The notes under the pieces: model-generated | Database searches by the model: none | What the model saw: the letters and a program-made list of their open reading frames with translations, nothing else | What the model was told of the DNA's origin: nothing | Position numbers and translations under genes: made by a program | DNA from: Syntrophomonadaceae bacterium | Lineage (GTDB): Bacteria > Bacillota > Syntrophomonadia > Syntrophomonadales > Syntrophomonadaceae | DNA: 6,024 bases | Reading direction: 5' to 3' | Assembly: GCA_028683995.1 (NCBI GenBank) | Contig: JAQUGU010000106.1 | Coordinates: 1 to 6,024, forward strand | Part shown: positions 1 to 5,340 of the stretch, in pieces | Layout: each line of letters starts with the position of its first letter | Numbering within the stretch: position 1 is the stretch's first letter

Positions 1-2
1 TG

Positions 3-152
3 GAAAAAGACCGGGGATTGAATTTTAGGAATTATCATTTTGAAGAACAATATGCAAAAGGCGGAATCGAATTCGATTATAAGCTTCGTTCCGGTCGCTG
101 TACCACCTCTAATGCCAGATACTTGATGAACATGGTGGGGATTCATGTTTGA
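3..152 (+). CDS. MutS-family DNA mismatch repair-like ATPase, C-terminal fragment
   Basis: Reading from base 3 gives 49 codons ending in TGA at 150-152; the gene begins before the window. The residues include a stretch NYHFEEQ followed by GGIEFDYKLRSGRCTTSNA and then LMNMVGI. In the MutS ATPase domain (domain V), an HF.E segment, an FDYKL..G element and an NA..L....GI ending form the last strand and helix after Walker B. The protein stops directly after the GI element. Canonical MutS1 would continue with a helix-turn-helix dimerisation tail, and MutS2 with a Smr nuclease domain. This therefore looks like one of the shorter MutS-like proteins of Clostridia whose role in repair is not settled. 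The family call rests on about 45 residues; the subfamily is inference. It converges on the oxidoreductase gene, with 80 bases between the two stops. Confidence 0.75.
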   Translation, partial: EKDRGLNFRNYHFEEQYAKGGIEFDYKLRSGRCTTSNARYLMNMVGIHV

Positions 153-197
153 AGCATGAGAATCCGAAAGAAAGTTAATCGTTATTTTCCATGTCAT

Positions 198-210
198 TAC
201 CAGCCTGGTA
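198..210. repeat. Perfect 13-bp palindrome between convergent genes
   Basis: TACCAGCCTGGTA reads as two 6-base complementary arms around one central base. It lies between the stop codons of two convergent genes, where a bidirectional terminator would be expected. No T-run follows on either strand and the one-base centre cannot form a full hairpin loop, so intrinsic terminator activity is doubtful. A protein-binding site or chance are both possible. Confidence 0.3.
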
Positions 211-232
211 GAACAGGATTCCTCTATGTTTA

Positions 233-1567
233 TTAAAACTGGTTGAGCGCAATCAGAACCGGATCCCATACCGGGCTGAATGGCGGAGAATAGGCTAGAT
301 CCATATCTATCAAATCTTCAACCGTAGTTCCTACTGTAATCGCAGTGGCCAACATATCAATGCGCATGGCTGCTCCGGCAAAACCTACTATCTGGGCACC
401 GATGAGGCGATTATTGCTTTGGTTAACAATAAGCTTAAGATGAATCTCGCCGGAGACAGGACAGTAATGGGCAGCAGTTCTTGATTTTATTCTTCTGGAG
501 ATATAATTAATACCTAACGCCTGACATTCGCTCTCACAAAGACCGGTACGGGAAATTTCCATTTCCATAACCCTTGCTATACCAGTACTAAGTACGCCGC
601 TAAAGGATGCGTTTCCGCCGGCGGCATTTTCGCCAGCTACTCTTCCTTGCTTATTGGCGGTGGTACCCATAGGAATATAGACTTCCTTTCCGGATATTAA
701 ATGGCTGGTGGTTGCACAATCGCCGGCTGCATAAATTCGATCTTTATTAGTTTCCATTTTGGAATTTACTCGAATGGCATTGTTTATACCTGGTTCTATT
801 CCAGCTGCTGCGGCAATTTCTGAATTAGGCTGAACGCCAATGGATAGCAGTACAAAGTCAGCAGCAATTTCGCCTTTGTCAGTAGATAATCCACTAACCG
901 ATTTATTACCCATAAAGCCGGTAATAGTTTCTCCGGTACGTATTTCCACACCCCTGGATTGCAGGTATTGAGTAAGTATTTGGGCCATATCTGCATCCAT
1001 ATTGGGAATAATATGAGGTGCTTTCTCAATTAGAGTAACCTGACAGCCGTGTTCCACAAGGTTTTCTACCATTTCCAGGCCAATGTAGCCTGCACCAATT
1101 ACAGCTGCCTTTTGGGGGCGGTGTTGGAAGAGATATTCTTTGATTTTCAGGCTATCGTGTATGGTTCGTAAGGTGAAAATGCCATCCAACTCGACTCTTT
1201 CCAATGGAGGAACAAAAGGACGTGCACCGGTGGCTATTACCAGGCGGTCATAATTATCTTCAAAAGTAAGCTGGTTTTGTAGATTCCGGATTATCACTTT
1301 TCCATTCTCCGGTTTAATTTCTTCCACCCGCATCAAGGTTTTCACACTGATATTCTGGGCAGCAAAATCTGCTACCGATCTGGCCAGCAGATTTTCTCGG
1401 GACGCTATTTTTCCACCTATAAAATATGGTAACCCGCATCCGGCATAGGATATGTATTCGTCATCAGTATATACTGTGATATCCAAATCTGGATTAACCC
1501 GTCGCGCTTTAGCAGCAGCACTAGTTCCTGCAGCTACCCCACCAATAATCACCAGTTTCTCAGACAT
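233..1567 (-). CDS. FAD-dependent pyridine nucleotide-disulfide oxidoreductase, CoA-disulfide reductase / NADH oxidase family
   Basis: A 444-residue cytosolic flavoprotein, full length for the family. The N-terminal FAD Rossmann fold has the GGVAAGTSAAAKARR motif at 9-23. One redox-active cysteine, Cys44, sits in YAGCGLPY; this single-Cys arrangement is typical of CoA-disulfide reductases and H2O-forming NADH oxidases and differs from the paired cysteines of glutathione reductase. The NAD(P)H-binding GAGYIG lies at 158-163 with Glu181 at the end of the following strand, which tends to favour NADH. The second FAD motif, YAAGDCA, is at 279-285. The C-terminal dimerisation domain ends in AYSPPFSPVWDP at 425-436, a hallmark of the CoA-disulfide reductase branch; Tyr368 and Tyr426 may match its catalytic tyrosines. 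No rhodanese domain follows. The start was chosen at ATG 1567 because AAAAGGAGT lies 8 bases upstream; a longer frame reaching 1627 adds 20 residues that do not resemble the family. The substrate (CoA disulfide, O2, polysulfide) cannot be fixed from sequence. Confidence 0.9.
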   Translation of the reverse strand: MSEKLVIIGGVAAGTSAAAKARRVNPDLDITVYTDDEYISYAGCGLPYFIGGKIASRENLLARSVADFAAQNISVKTLMRVEEIKPENGKVIIRNLQNQLTFEDNYDRLVIATGARPFVPPLERVELDGIFTLRTIHDSLKIKEYLFQHRPQKAAVIGAGYIGLEMVENLVEHGCQVTLIEKAPHIIPNMDADMAQILTQYLQSRGVEIRTGETITGFMGNKSVSGLSTDKGEIAADFVLLSIGVQPNSEIAAAAGIEPGINNAIRVNSKMETNKDRIYAAGDCATTSHLISGKEVYIPMGTTANKQGRVAGENAAGGNASFSGVLSTGIARVMEMEISRTGLCESECQALGINYISRRIKSRTAAHYCPVSGEIHLKLIVNQSNNRLIGAQIVGFAGAAMRIDMLATAITVGTTVEDLIDMDLAYSPPFSPVWDPVLIALNQF

Positions 1568-1575
1568 TTGCACCA

Positions 1576-1583
1576 CTCCTTTT
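1576..1583 (-). promoter_or_regulatory. Ribosome binding site fixing the oxidoreductase start
   Basis: On the minus strand the bases AAAAGGAG lie 8 bases before ATG 1567. This site supports the 444-residue start over the upstream in-frame ATG at 1627. I did not find a convincing sigma-A promoter in the 162 bases between this gene and the toxin gene, which lies upstream of it on the same strand, so read-through from the TA operon is possible. Confidence 0.75.
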
Positions 1584-1697
1584 AAAGATTTAGCATGCTG
1601 AAAGTACCCCCGGAAAAGGAAGCTCATTTACGATAACATTACCCAGGCCAAAGCCTCCGGTAGAAATCAGGTAAAATTTTTATTCGAGTAGGGTGTT

Positions 1698-1723
1698 GAG
1701 GGAGCAAAGCAAGAGAGGGAGCA
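1698..1723. repeat. 9-bp direct repeat downstream of the toxin gene
   Basis: GAGGGAGCA occurs at 1698-1706 and again at 1715-1723, a 17-base period, just beyond the toxin stop codon. It is purine-rich on the plus strand and does not fold into a terminator. Its role is unknown; it may be slippage or the edge of an old insertion. Confidence 0.4.
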
Positions 1724-1729
1724 TTTTTC

Positions 1730-2032
1730 TTATAACAACCTTTTATATTGGCGCTTGTTGTATAAAATGCGGCGAATCTGTACCGTATCACCCTTTACCA
1801 CAAAAAACACCAAATAGTTTTCTACAATCAGATAACGGTATCCTTTTGCTTTCAATGCGATATCTCGTACAAAGGGACACCGTTCCGGTATTTCCACAAG
1901 GCTACCGATTTTTTCTACCAGCAGGTCGTAGTATCTAATCGCCGCTTGCGGTGACAGTGTATTCAAGTAGCTGACAATATCATTCAAGTCCATTTGGGCA
2001 GCAGGATATATCTTAACCTTATACTTGTCCAT
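1730..2032 (-). CDS. RelE/ParE-family type II toxin
   Basis: A 100-residue protein of usual size for this superfamily. It shows the characteristic order of elements: an N-terminal strand followed by AAQMDLNDIVSYL (11-23), a second helix with YYDLLVEKIGSL, a PERCPFV turn at 49-55, then GYRYLIVENYLVFF (64-77) and a final strand VQIRRILYNKRQY (84-96). Relatives either cleave mRNA on the ribosome (RelE, YoeB) or poison DNA gyrase (ParE). Basic residues Lys61, Lys63, Arg66, Arg87 and Arg88 are present, but I cannot assign a biochemical activity from them. The gene overlaps the 3' end of the antitoxin gene by 14 bases, and TGAGGA lies 9 bases before its ATG inside that gene, so translation is probably coupled. 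The final codons are repeated in decayed form at 3142-3181. Confidence 0.87.
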   Translation of the reverse strand: MDKYKVKIYPAAQMDLNDIVSYLNTLSPQAAIRYYDLLVEKIGSLVEIPERCPFVRDIALKAKGYRYLIVENYLVFFVVKGDTVQIRRILYNKRQYKRLL

Positions 2033-2291
2033 GTACGCTATTCCTCAACCGTCTTGCATACTCAAAAAAGTCCTCACCTTCTGCACCGTTTGCTATTTCT
2101 TCCTCCGCTTCGGCCAGCTTTACATACAGGTTTATGAGTCCTTGCTGACGCTCATAAGTTTCAACACTCATCACAACCATATCACCAACACCGTTTTTTG
2201 TTATAAAAACTGGCTCTTTGGTATTATGGCAAAGCTCTGAAATTTCATTGGTGTTATTTCTTAAATCAGAAATTGGCCTGATGTTTGGCAT
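2019..2291 (-). CDS. Phd/YefM-family antitoxin
   Basis: A 90-residue antitoxin for the toxin encoded directly downstream. The N-terminal half (MPNIRPISDLRNNTNEISEL, then EPVFITKNGVGDMVVMSVETYE) is the standard Phd/YefM fold, which dimerises and binds the operon's own operator. The charged C-terminal half (about 52-90, rich in Glu, Asp and Arg) would be the flexible toxin-neutralising tail. The start was chosen at ATG 2291 because AAGGGAG lies 9 bases upstream and the protein then begins with the usual M.xxxxISDLRNN pattern. An in-frame ATG at 2327 would add 12 residues but overlaps the predicted promoter's start region and lacks a ribosome binding site. Phd/YefM antitoxins commonly pair with RelE/ParE/YoeB-type toxins, matching what is seen here. 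The TA complex probably represses its own promoter. Confidence 0.88.
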   Translation of the reverse strand: MPNIRPISDLRNNTNEISELCHNTKEPVFITKNGVGDMVVMSVETYERQQGLINLYVKLAEAEEEIANGAEGEDFFEYARRLRNSVHGQV

Positions 2292-2300
2292 CACTAAAAT

Positions 2301-2307
2301 CTCCCTT
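2301..2307 (-). promoter_or_regulatory. Ribosome binding site deciding the antitoxin start
   Basis: AAGGGAG on the minus strand, 9 bases before ATG 2291. It lies inside the coding frame that an upstream ATG at 2327 would use, so it argues for the shorter antitoxin. Confidence 0.7.
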
Positions 2308-2327
2308 ATATCAATATTTGCATTCAT

Positions 2328-2357
2328 ATTTTATCATAATTTTGAGAGCATGGTCAA
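2328..2357 (-). promoter_or_regulatory. Sigma-A-type promoter of the Phd/YefM-RelE/ParE operon
   Basis: On the minus strand a -35 TTGACC (2352-2357) and a -10 TAAAAT (2328-2333) are separated by 18 bases; each matches the consensus at five of six positions. Transcription would start near 2321, about 30 bases before the chosen start codon. The leader contains the AT-rich inverted repeat ATATCAATAT at 2308-2317, which could be part of an operator, although such a short repeat is easily found by chance in AT-rich DNA. Confidence 0.6.
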
Positions 2358-2395
2358 AAAACAAACACAACCACAGGGAACAGCCGACTATGTCC

Positions 2396-2869
2396 TTATG
2401 ACTTGTCCCGACTTATCCGCCGGAGTACGTCTGCCAGTCTCTGGTTTCGTATATAACCGCCGTCATTTCCCTGGCTAAAAGCACGTTTGGCCCGGGCATC
2501 AAACTCGGCAATCCAATCTCTTCGGCCCTCTGAATCTGCAGGGACTATATTTAAATCGGCCACTACATCTGGATGGTCTTTCCTTAAATCGTCCGCTGCT
2601 CTTTTCCAATCAAAAGTCATTATGGCCATATCACCAAATGATATCTGTCCAGCAGAATATAGTTTATGTGCTATTTCACATAATTCATCGAAGGTGGCAT
2701 GGCGAATGTCATATTTACTGCCCAGTTCCGCCCAAATGTCTTTAGATGCATCTTTTGACGCAGTACCAGAATTATCCACCGTAAAAACGGTGGAGTCTGA
2801 TTTGCTTTGAACTCTGTTCTGCGTGATTGGATAGGCATTGGGTTGATAATTACTTGCATTTACCTGCAA
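2396..2869 (-). CDS. Unrecognised 157-residue soluble protein, possible TTG start
   Basis: I cannot name this protein with confidence. Residues 1-45 are rich in Asn, Ser, Thr, Gln and Asp and look disordered. From about 46 to the end it looks folded and mainly helical, with notable stretches YDIRHATFDEL (53-63), LYSAGQISFGDMAIMTFDW (70-88), GRRDWIAEFDARAKRA (115-130) and NQRLADVLRRI (142-152). It has no signal peptide, membrane segment or Cys cluster; Cys64 is its only cysteine. I have an impression of an unnamed family of short bacterial proteins sharing the AG.IS..D.A..TFD and DWI.E pattern, but this is unverified. Start choice: AAGGAGG at 2878-2884 is 8 bases before TTG 2869. A GTG at 2878 in the same frame overlaps that ribosome binding site and cannot be served by it. 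A promoter lies upstream. The gene is monocistronic as far as I can see, ending 104 bases before the antitoxin start. Confidence 0.8.
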   Translation of the reverse strand: MQVNASNYQPNAYPITQNRVQSKSDSTVFTVDNSGTASKDASKDIWAELGSKYDIRHATFDELCEIAHKLYSAGQISFGDMAIMTFDWKRAADDLRKDHPDVVADLNIVPADSEGRRDWIAEFDARAKRAFSQGNDGGYIRNQRLADVLRRISRDKS

Positions 2870-2877
2870 AATGTGCA

Positions 2878-2884
2878 CCTCCTT
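2878..2884 (-). promoter_or_regulatory. Ribosome binding site pointing to a TTG start
   Basis: AAGGAGG on the minus strand is a near-perfect anti-16S match. The in-frame GTG at 2878 begins on its last G, so the first properly spaced in-frame start is TTG at 2867-2869, 8 bases downstream. An ATG lies further downstream at 2859 but is in another frame. Confidence 0.7.
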
Positions 2885-2918
2885 AAAAATATCTTCTTGA
2901 CATATTATCGTTTAATTG

Positions 2919-2934
2919 GTAAAAATTCTTTTAC
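2919..2934. repeat. Inverted repeat overlapping the -10 of the orphan gene promoter
   Basis: GTAAAA (2919-2924) and TTTTAC (2929-2934) are perfect 6-base arms around ATTC. The right arm shares two bases with the -10 hexamer at 2933-2938, so a regulator bound here could block transcription of the 157-residue gene. The sequence is AT-rich and the arms are short, so chance is a real alternative. Confidence 0.35.
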
Positions 2935-2960
2935 TATACCAGCTAAGTATTGGCTGTCCA
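2933..2960 (-). promoter_or_regulatory. Sigma-A-type promoter of the 157-residue orphan gene
   Basis: On the minus strand -35 TGGACA (2955-2960) and -10 TATAGT (2933-2938) are 16 bases apart, each with one mismatch to consensus. The transcript would start near 2926, giving a leader of about 55 bases before the TTG start. Confidence 0.6.
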
Positions 2961-3141
2961 AATTAGTAGTCCTTATGTAATTTAATCGTGAAACGCGTTT
3001 TACTATTCAGGCAACTAAGGCTGATAAATAAACCAGTAAGCCGGGTTGGCACTGCTAGTGGCGATTAATAGAAGAAAAACTGAGACAATACTTAATTTTA
3101 CAAAACTCAACAGAATTTATAGGGACGGTTCGCAAAGTAGA
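2961..3141. other. Gene-free stretch between the orphan gene promoter and ecsA, with a hairpin-like segment
   Basis: I see no credible coding sequence here. A 66-codon frame from TTG 3046 running into ecsA has no ribosome binding site. The segment 3010-3050 contains complementary pieces: GGCAAC (3010-3015) against GTTGGC (3045-3050) with one mismatch, and GGCT (3019-3022) against AGCC (3039-3042), suggesting a hairpin with an internal loop. I found no strong sigma-A promoter for ecsA; TTTACA followed 15 bases later by TATAGG (ending near 3123) is the best but weak candidate. Confidence 0.4.
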
Positions 3142-3181
3142 GTATTTTTATTACAACAACCATTTATATTAGCGCTTTTGG
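3142..3181 (-). pseudogene. Decayed 3' end of a RelE/ParE-type toxin gene
   Basis: These 40 bases align without gaps to 1721-1760, the 3' end of the toxin gene plus its first downstream bases, with 33 identities. Read on the minus strand in the aligned frame, the copy encodes KR-stop-YKWLL-stop where the intact toxin ends KRQYKRLL-stop. The Gln codon CAA has become TAA, while the original stop is kept in place. Upstream on that strand the next residues match poorly and no antitoxin is seen, so only the tail of a former gene, or a fragment copied from the intact one, remains. It lies 50 bases before ecsA on the opposite strand. The identity count is my hand alignment. Confidence 0.6.
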
Positions 3182-3230
3182 GAAAAAGAGACTATTATTT
3201 TTGTAAGGCAGTTGGAAAAGGGGGTCATAT

Positions 3231-3938
3231 ATGCGACCAATTCTAAATGTGGAAAACCTAAAAGCAGGTTATACGAAGGCGACTGTCGTCATCAAGGATA
3301 TTAGCTTTACAGTCGGTGAAGGGGAACTGGTGGGATTAATCGGTGCCAATGGTGCCGGCAAGTCAACGCTGATAAAAGCCCTGCAGGGGTTAATAACCGG
3401 GACGCAAGGCCGGGTTGTGTTGCCCGAACAATATACGTATATACCGGAAACGCCCGCTTTATATGAAGAGCTGACGATGTGGGAGCACATGGAGATCGTA
3501 GCTATGTCCAGAGGGTTAGACCGAAGGGAGTTTGAAAGAAAGGCTGATAAACTCTTAAAGCAATTTCAAATGGAGCAGGTTAAACACCATTTCCCCGGAG
3601 GTTTTTCCAAAGGCATGCGCCAGAAGATTATGATTATCTGTGCTATACTGGCGCGGCCATCGTTATACTTGATTGATGAACCTTTTAATGGTCTGGATGC
3701 CCTGGCTATACAAGAGCTCCTGGAATTGTTCGAGCAGGAAAAGCAACGTGGTGCTTCGATGCTCCTCAGTACCCATGTTTTAGAAACGGCCCAGCGTATC
3801 TGTGACCGGTTTATTATTCTTGATAAGGGTGAAATAATTGTCACCGGTACGCTATTGGAATTGCAAAATAAAGCCCGCTGTGCCGAGGAAGACTTGTTTG
3901 AGATTTTTCTCCGATTAACGAGAGGTAAAAACGGATGA
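3231..3938 (+). CDS. ecsA: ABC transporter ATP-binding protein EcsA
   Basis: A 235-residue cytoplasmic ATPase that would power the EcsB permease encoded next. Walker A GANGAGKST is at 38-46. The signature is FSKGMRQK at 125-132, the degenerate form common in EcsA-type ATPases. Walker B LYLIDE is at 145-150 with catalytic Glu150, the D-loop GLD at 154-156 and the H-loop His182. At the Q-loop the sequence is YIPETP, so Glu73 stands where most ABC ATPases have Gln; I recall this as usual for EcsA relatives. In Bacillus subtilis EcsAB is needed for normal protein secretion, competence, sporulation and RasP-dependent membrane proteolysis; the related PptAB of streptococci and enterococci exports peptide pheromones. 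The transported substrate here is unknown. The ATG has AAAAGGGGGT just upstream. It is slightly shorter than the B. subtilis protein. The gene overlaps ecsB by four bases (ATGA). Confidence 0.9.
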   Translation: MRPILNVENLKAGYTKATVVIKDISFTVGEGELVGLIGANGAGKSTLIKALQGLITGTQGRVVLPEQYTYIPETPALYEELTMWEHMEIVAMSRGLDRREFERKADKLLKQFQMEQVKHHFPGGFSKGMRQKIMIICAILARPSLYLIDEPFNGLDALAIQELLELFEQEKQRGASMLLSTHVLETAQRICDRFIILDKGEIIVTGTLLELQNKARCAEEDLFEIFLRLTRGKNG

Positions 3939-5173
3939 GACGAAACCTAACTCTTTTTTTATGGCAAAAACGTATGTCGGCCCGTTTAGGACGAGTAAGT
4001 GATGCCTTAAAATTAATCGTTGATTTCTGGGTTGCCTTGTATATTATTGTTCCTTTATCCGTACTTGTATTCTGCACATACCGGGAATGGCTAATTACTC
4101 TACCTTCCTGGTTTATGCCGGAGTATGAATTACTTTTGATACTTCTGCTGGCCTGGGTAACCGTTAAAGGAAATGTCCGCACTTATCTTGTTCAGGCAGA
4201 TTTAGCTCACCTTTTTTACCACCCCAAAGAATTTAATCTCCTGGCCGGTTTAGGGATTATAACCAGTTTTATCCTTAACAGTATACGGGTAGCGGCTGTT
4301 GTGTTTGCATTCTATCCCATATTCCTGCACCTGGAAGGTGTATCCTGGAACCTGTGGTTATACATCGGGCTGTGGATTCTCTTATTAAGAATGTTGGTAC
4401 TGGGAACAAAGTTTTTTATCCAGCAAAGATTCTCAAAGTATATTAAATGGTTTTTTGATCCACTGTTTTTAATCGCCTATATTACCGCATGGCAGATGCT
4501 CGTGAGGCCCTACATCTATACAGCTCAGGGATTATACTTAATTATAATGATCAAGATTTTATTATTGATGTTAGTCCTGGTGGTTGCACTGAAATACTTA
4601 TTCCCGGTTAAGGATTGGGAAGAGGTGGTCAATTCGGAGGCATTCTATGATAGTACTTTAATGGGAAGCTTGCTTGGGTATGCGGGGCAGCCCGCACGCA
4701 AAAGAAACGGGTATTCCTTTTGGTCACAGAGGCGAGTGGCAATACCGTTTAAAACGGCTTATACGCACATATATTTTTATGTCAAATATCTTATGCGTAA
4801 TGGAAGTTTACAAATGCTCTACTTACAGTTTTTTGCGATGGGAGCTCTGGTAGTGCTGTTTCCCTTACCTGATGGGGTAAGATTAGGTTTCCTGATAGCT
4901 ATTATTTTAATGTTGGGATTTTTACTCAGGAGAATAATTTATGAAAATGAAGAAAAGTTTAAGGCTTTTCTCGGTACATTTCCAGCGGGCAGTTATAAAA
5001 AAGGAGAACTAATGCTCTATAATAGTATATTGCCAACAATTTGTGTTTTACCTCTACTGGCAGGACTGGCAGGCAATACAGGTTGGATAGAAGTAATCGG
5101 GGGAATAGTGCTTCTGGCTATCTTCGCTTATGTCCTTTCGCGATTCTTAGTTCGTATTACTGGGTATTGGTGA
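3935..5173 (+). CDS. ecsB: ABC transporter permease EcsB
   Basis: A 412-residue integral membrane protein, close to the roughly 410 residues of known EcsB. About ten hydrophobic segments are visible, near residues 27-47, 64-78, 103-130, 137-158, 172-190, 196-222, 295-311, 316-333, 366-380 and 385-408. The long polar stretch 223-290 between the two membrane halves would be a cytoplasmic region. The basic N-terminus (MRRN...LWQKRM) and the VRTYLVQADLAHLFYHPKE segment at 81-99 after the second membrane segment resemble the R-T-x-x-x-x-A-D-L pattern of EcsB. With EcsA it should form a transporter affecting peptide or lipoprotein handling in the membrane. Translation is coupled to ecsA by the ATGA overlap, with AGAGG 9 bases before the ATG. 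No ecsC follows, unlike the ecsABC operon of Bacillus. Confidence 0.88.
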   Translation: MRRNLTLFLWQKRMSARLGRVSDALKLIVDFWVALYIIVPLSVLVFCTYREWLITLPSWFMPEYELLLILLLAWVTVKGNVRTYLVQADLAHLFYHPKEFNLLAGLGIITSFILNSIRVAAVVFAFYPIFLHLEGVSWNLWLYIGLWILLLRMLVLGTKFFIQQRFSKYIKWFFDPLFLIAYITAWQMLVRPYIYTAQGLYLIIMIKILLLMLVLVVALKYLFPVKDWEEVVNSEAFYDSTLMGSLLGYAGQPARKRNGYSFWSQRRVAIPFKTAYTHIYFYVKYLMRNGSLQMLYLQFFAMGALVVLFPLPDGVRLGFLIAIILMLGFLLRRIIYENEEKFKAFLGTFPAGSYKKGELMLYNSILPTICVLPLLAGLAGNTGWIEVIGGIVLLAIFAYVLSRFLVRITGYW

Positions 5174-5277
5174 CAATTCCTATATTGCAACCGCTATTTA
5201 GATTTCCTTATGGGTGTAAATGCTAGCCGTAGGTCATTCCTTGTTGAACGGGATGATCGCCTCCCAAAAATGTTTCA
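5174..5277 (+). other. Spacer between ecsB and the second TA operon
   Basis: No gene or convincing intrinsic terminator is visible. An imperfect stem can be drawn between CCTTATGG near 5210 and CCGTAGG near 5228, but no T-run follows it. Transcripts from ecsAB may therefore run into the TA module. Confidence 0.3.
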
Positions 5278-5304
5278 CGTTGTATTGGTATTGTGCGTAC
5301 AACG
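5278..5304. promoter_or_regulatory. Operator-like inverted repeat of the DinJ-YafQ module
   Basis: CGTTGT (5278-5283) and ACAACG (5299-5304) are perfect complementary arms 15 bases apart. Allowing one mismatch the arms extend outward to nine bases. Inside lies a further near-palindrome, TTGTGCGTACAA (5291-5302), so the TTGT/ACAA half-site occurs three times. The repeat spans the -35 and the promoter spacer, exactly where an autoregulating ribbon-helix-helix antitoxin would bind. Confidence 0.5.
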
Positions 5305-5313
5305 AGATATAAT
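5285..5313 (+). promoter_or_regulatory. Sigma-A-type promoter of the DinJ-YafQ module
   Basis: The -10 is a perfect TATAAT (5308-5313); 17 bases upstream is TTGGTA (5285-5290), four of six matches to the -35 consensus. Transcription would begin near 5320, about 20 bases before the start codon. An in-frame GTG at 5293 lies inside this promoter and is excluded as a start. Confidence 0.65.
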
Positions 5314-5326
5314 AGAAAGAGAGGGC

Positions 5327-5336
5327 AAGGAGGTGA
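5327..5336 (+). promoter_or_regulatory. Strong ribosome binding site of the DinJ-like antitoxin
   Basis: AAGGAGGTGA is a full-length anti-16S match placed 7 bases (counted from GGAGG) before ATG 5341. It fixes the antitoxin start and suggests high antitoxin synthesis relative to the toxin. Confidence 0.8.
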
Positions 5337-5340
5337 GTTT

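Noticed and set aside
1568..1627. A 20-residue N-terminal extension of the oxidoreductase starting at ATG 1627
   Set aside because: A good ribosome binding site lies before ATG 1567, and family members begin directly with the FAD-binding strand; the extension resembles no part of the family.
2386..2408. A possible terminator hairpin after the orphan gene formed by GGGA and TCCC pieces
   Set aside because: Only four pairs form before mismatches and no T-run follows on the minus strand.
2487..2810. A 107-codon plus-strand frame opposite the 157-residue gene
   Set aside because: It lies entirely antisense to a gene with a clear promoter and ribosome binding site; it has no start signal of its own and looks like a shadow frame.
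2900..2932. Possible flagellar sigma-28/sigma-D promoter (TAAA and CGATAA) for the orphan gene on the minus strand
   Set aside because: The spacing is about 17 bases where about 15 is expected and the -10 lacks the GCC part; the sigma-A-type promoter at 2933-2960 fits better.
3121..3131. The string AGGGACGGTTC, reminiscent of REP-like elements seen near RAYT transposases in Clostridia
   Set aside because: Only a single copy with no inverted partner and no transposase in the window; not enough to call a mobile element.
3046..3246. A 66-codon plus-strand frame from TTG 3046 overlapping the ecsA start
   Set aside because: No ribosome binding site, a TTG start, composition unlike a protein of known type, and it runs through the toxin relic and into ecsA.
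5223..5340. A minus-strand frame in the DinJ-YafQ promoter region that looked faintly like a transposase remnant
   Set aside because: It is short, interrupted by stops, without recognisable catalytic motifs, and overlaps a convincing promoter and operator on the plus strand.
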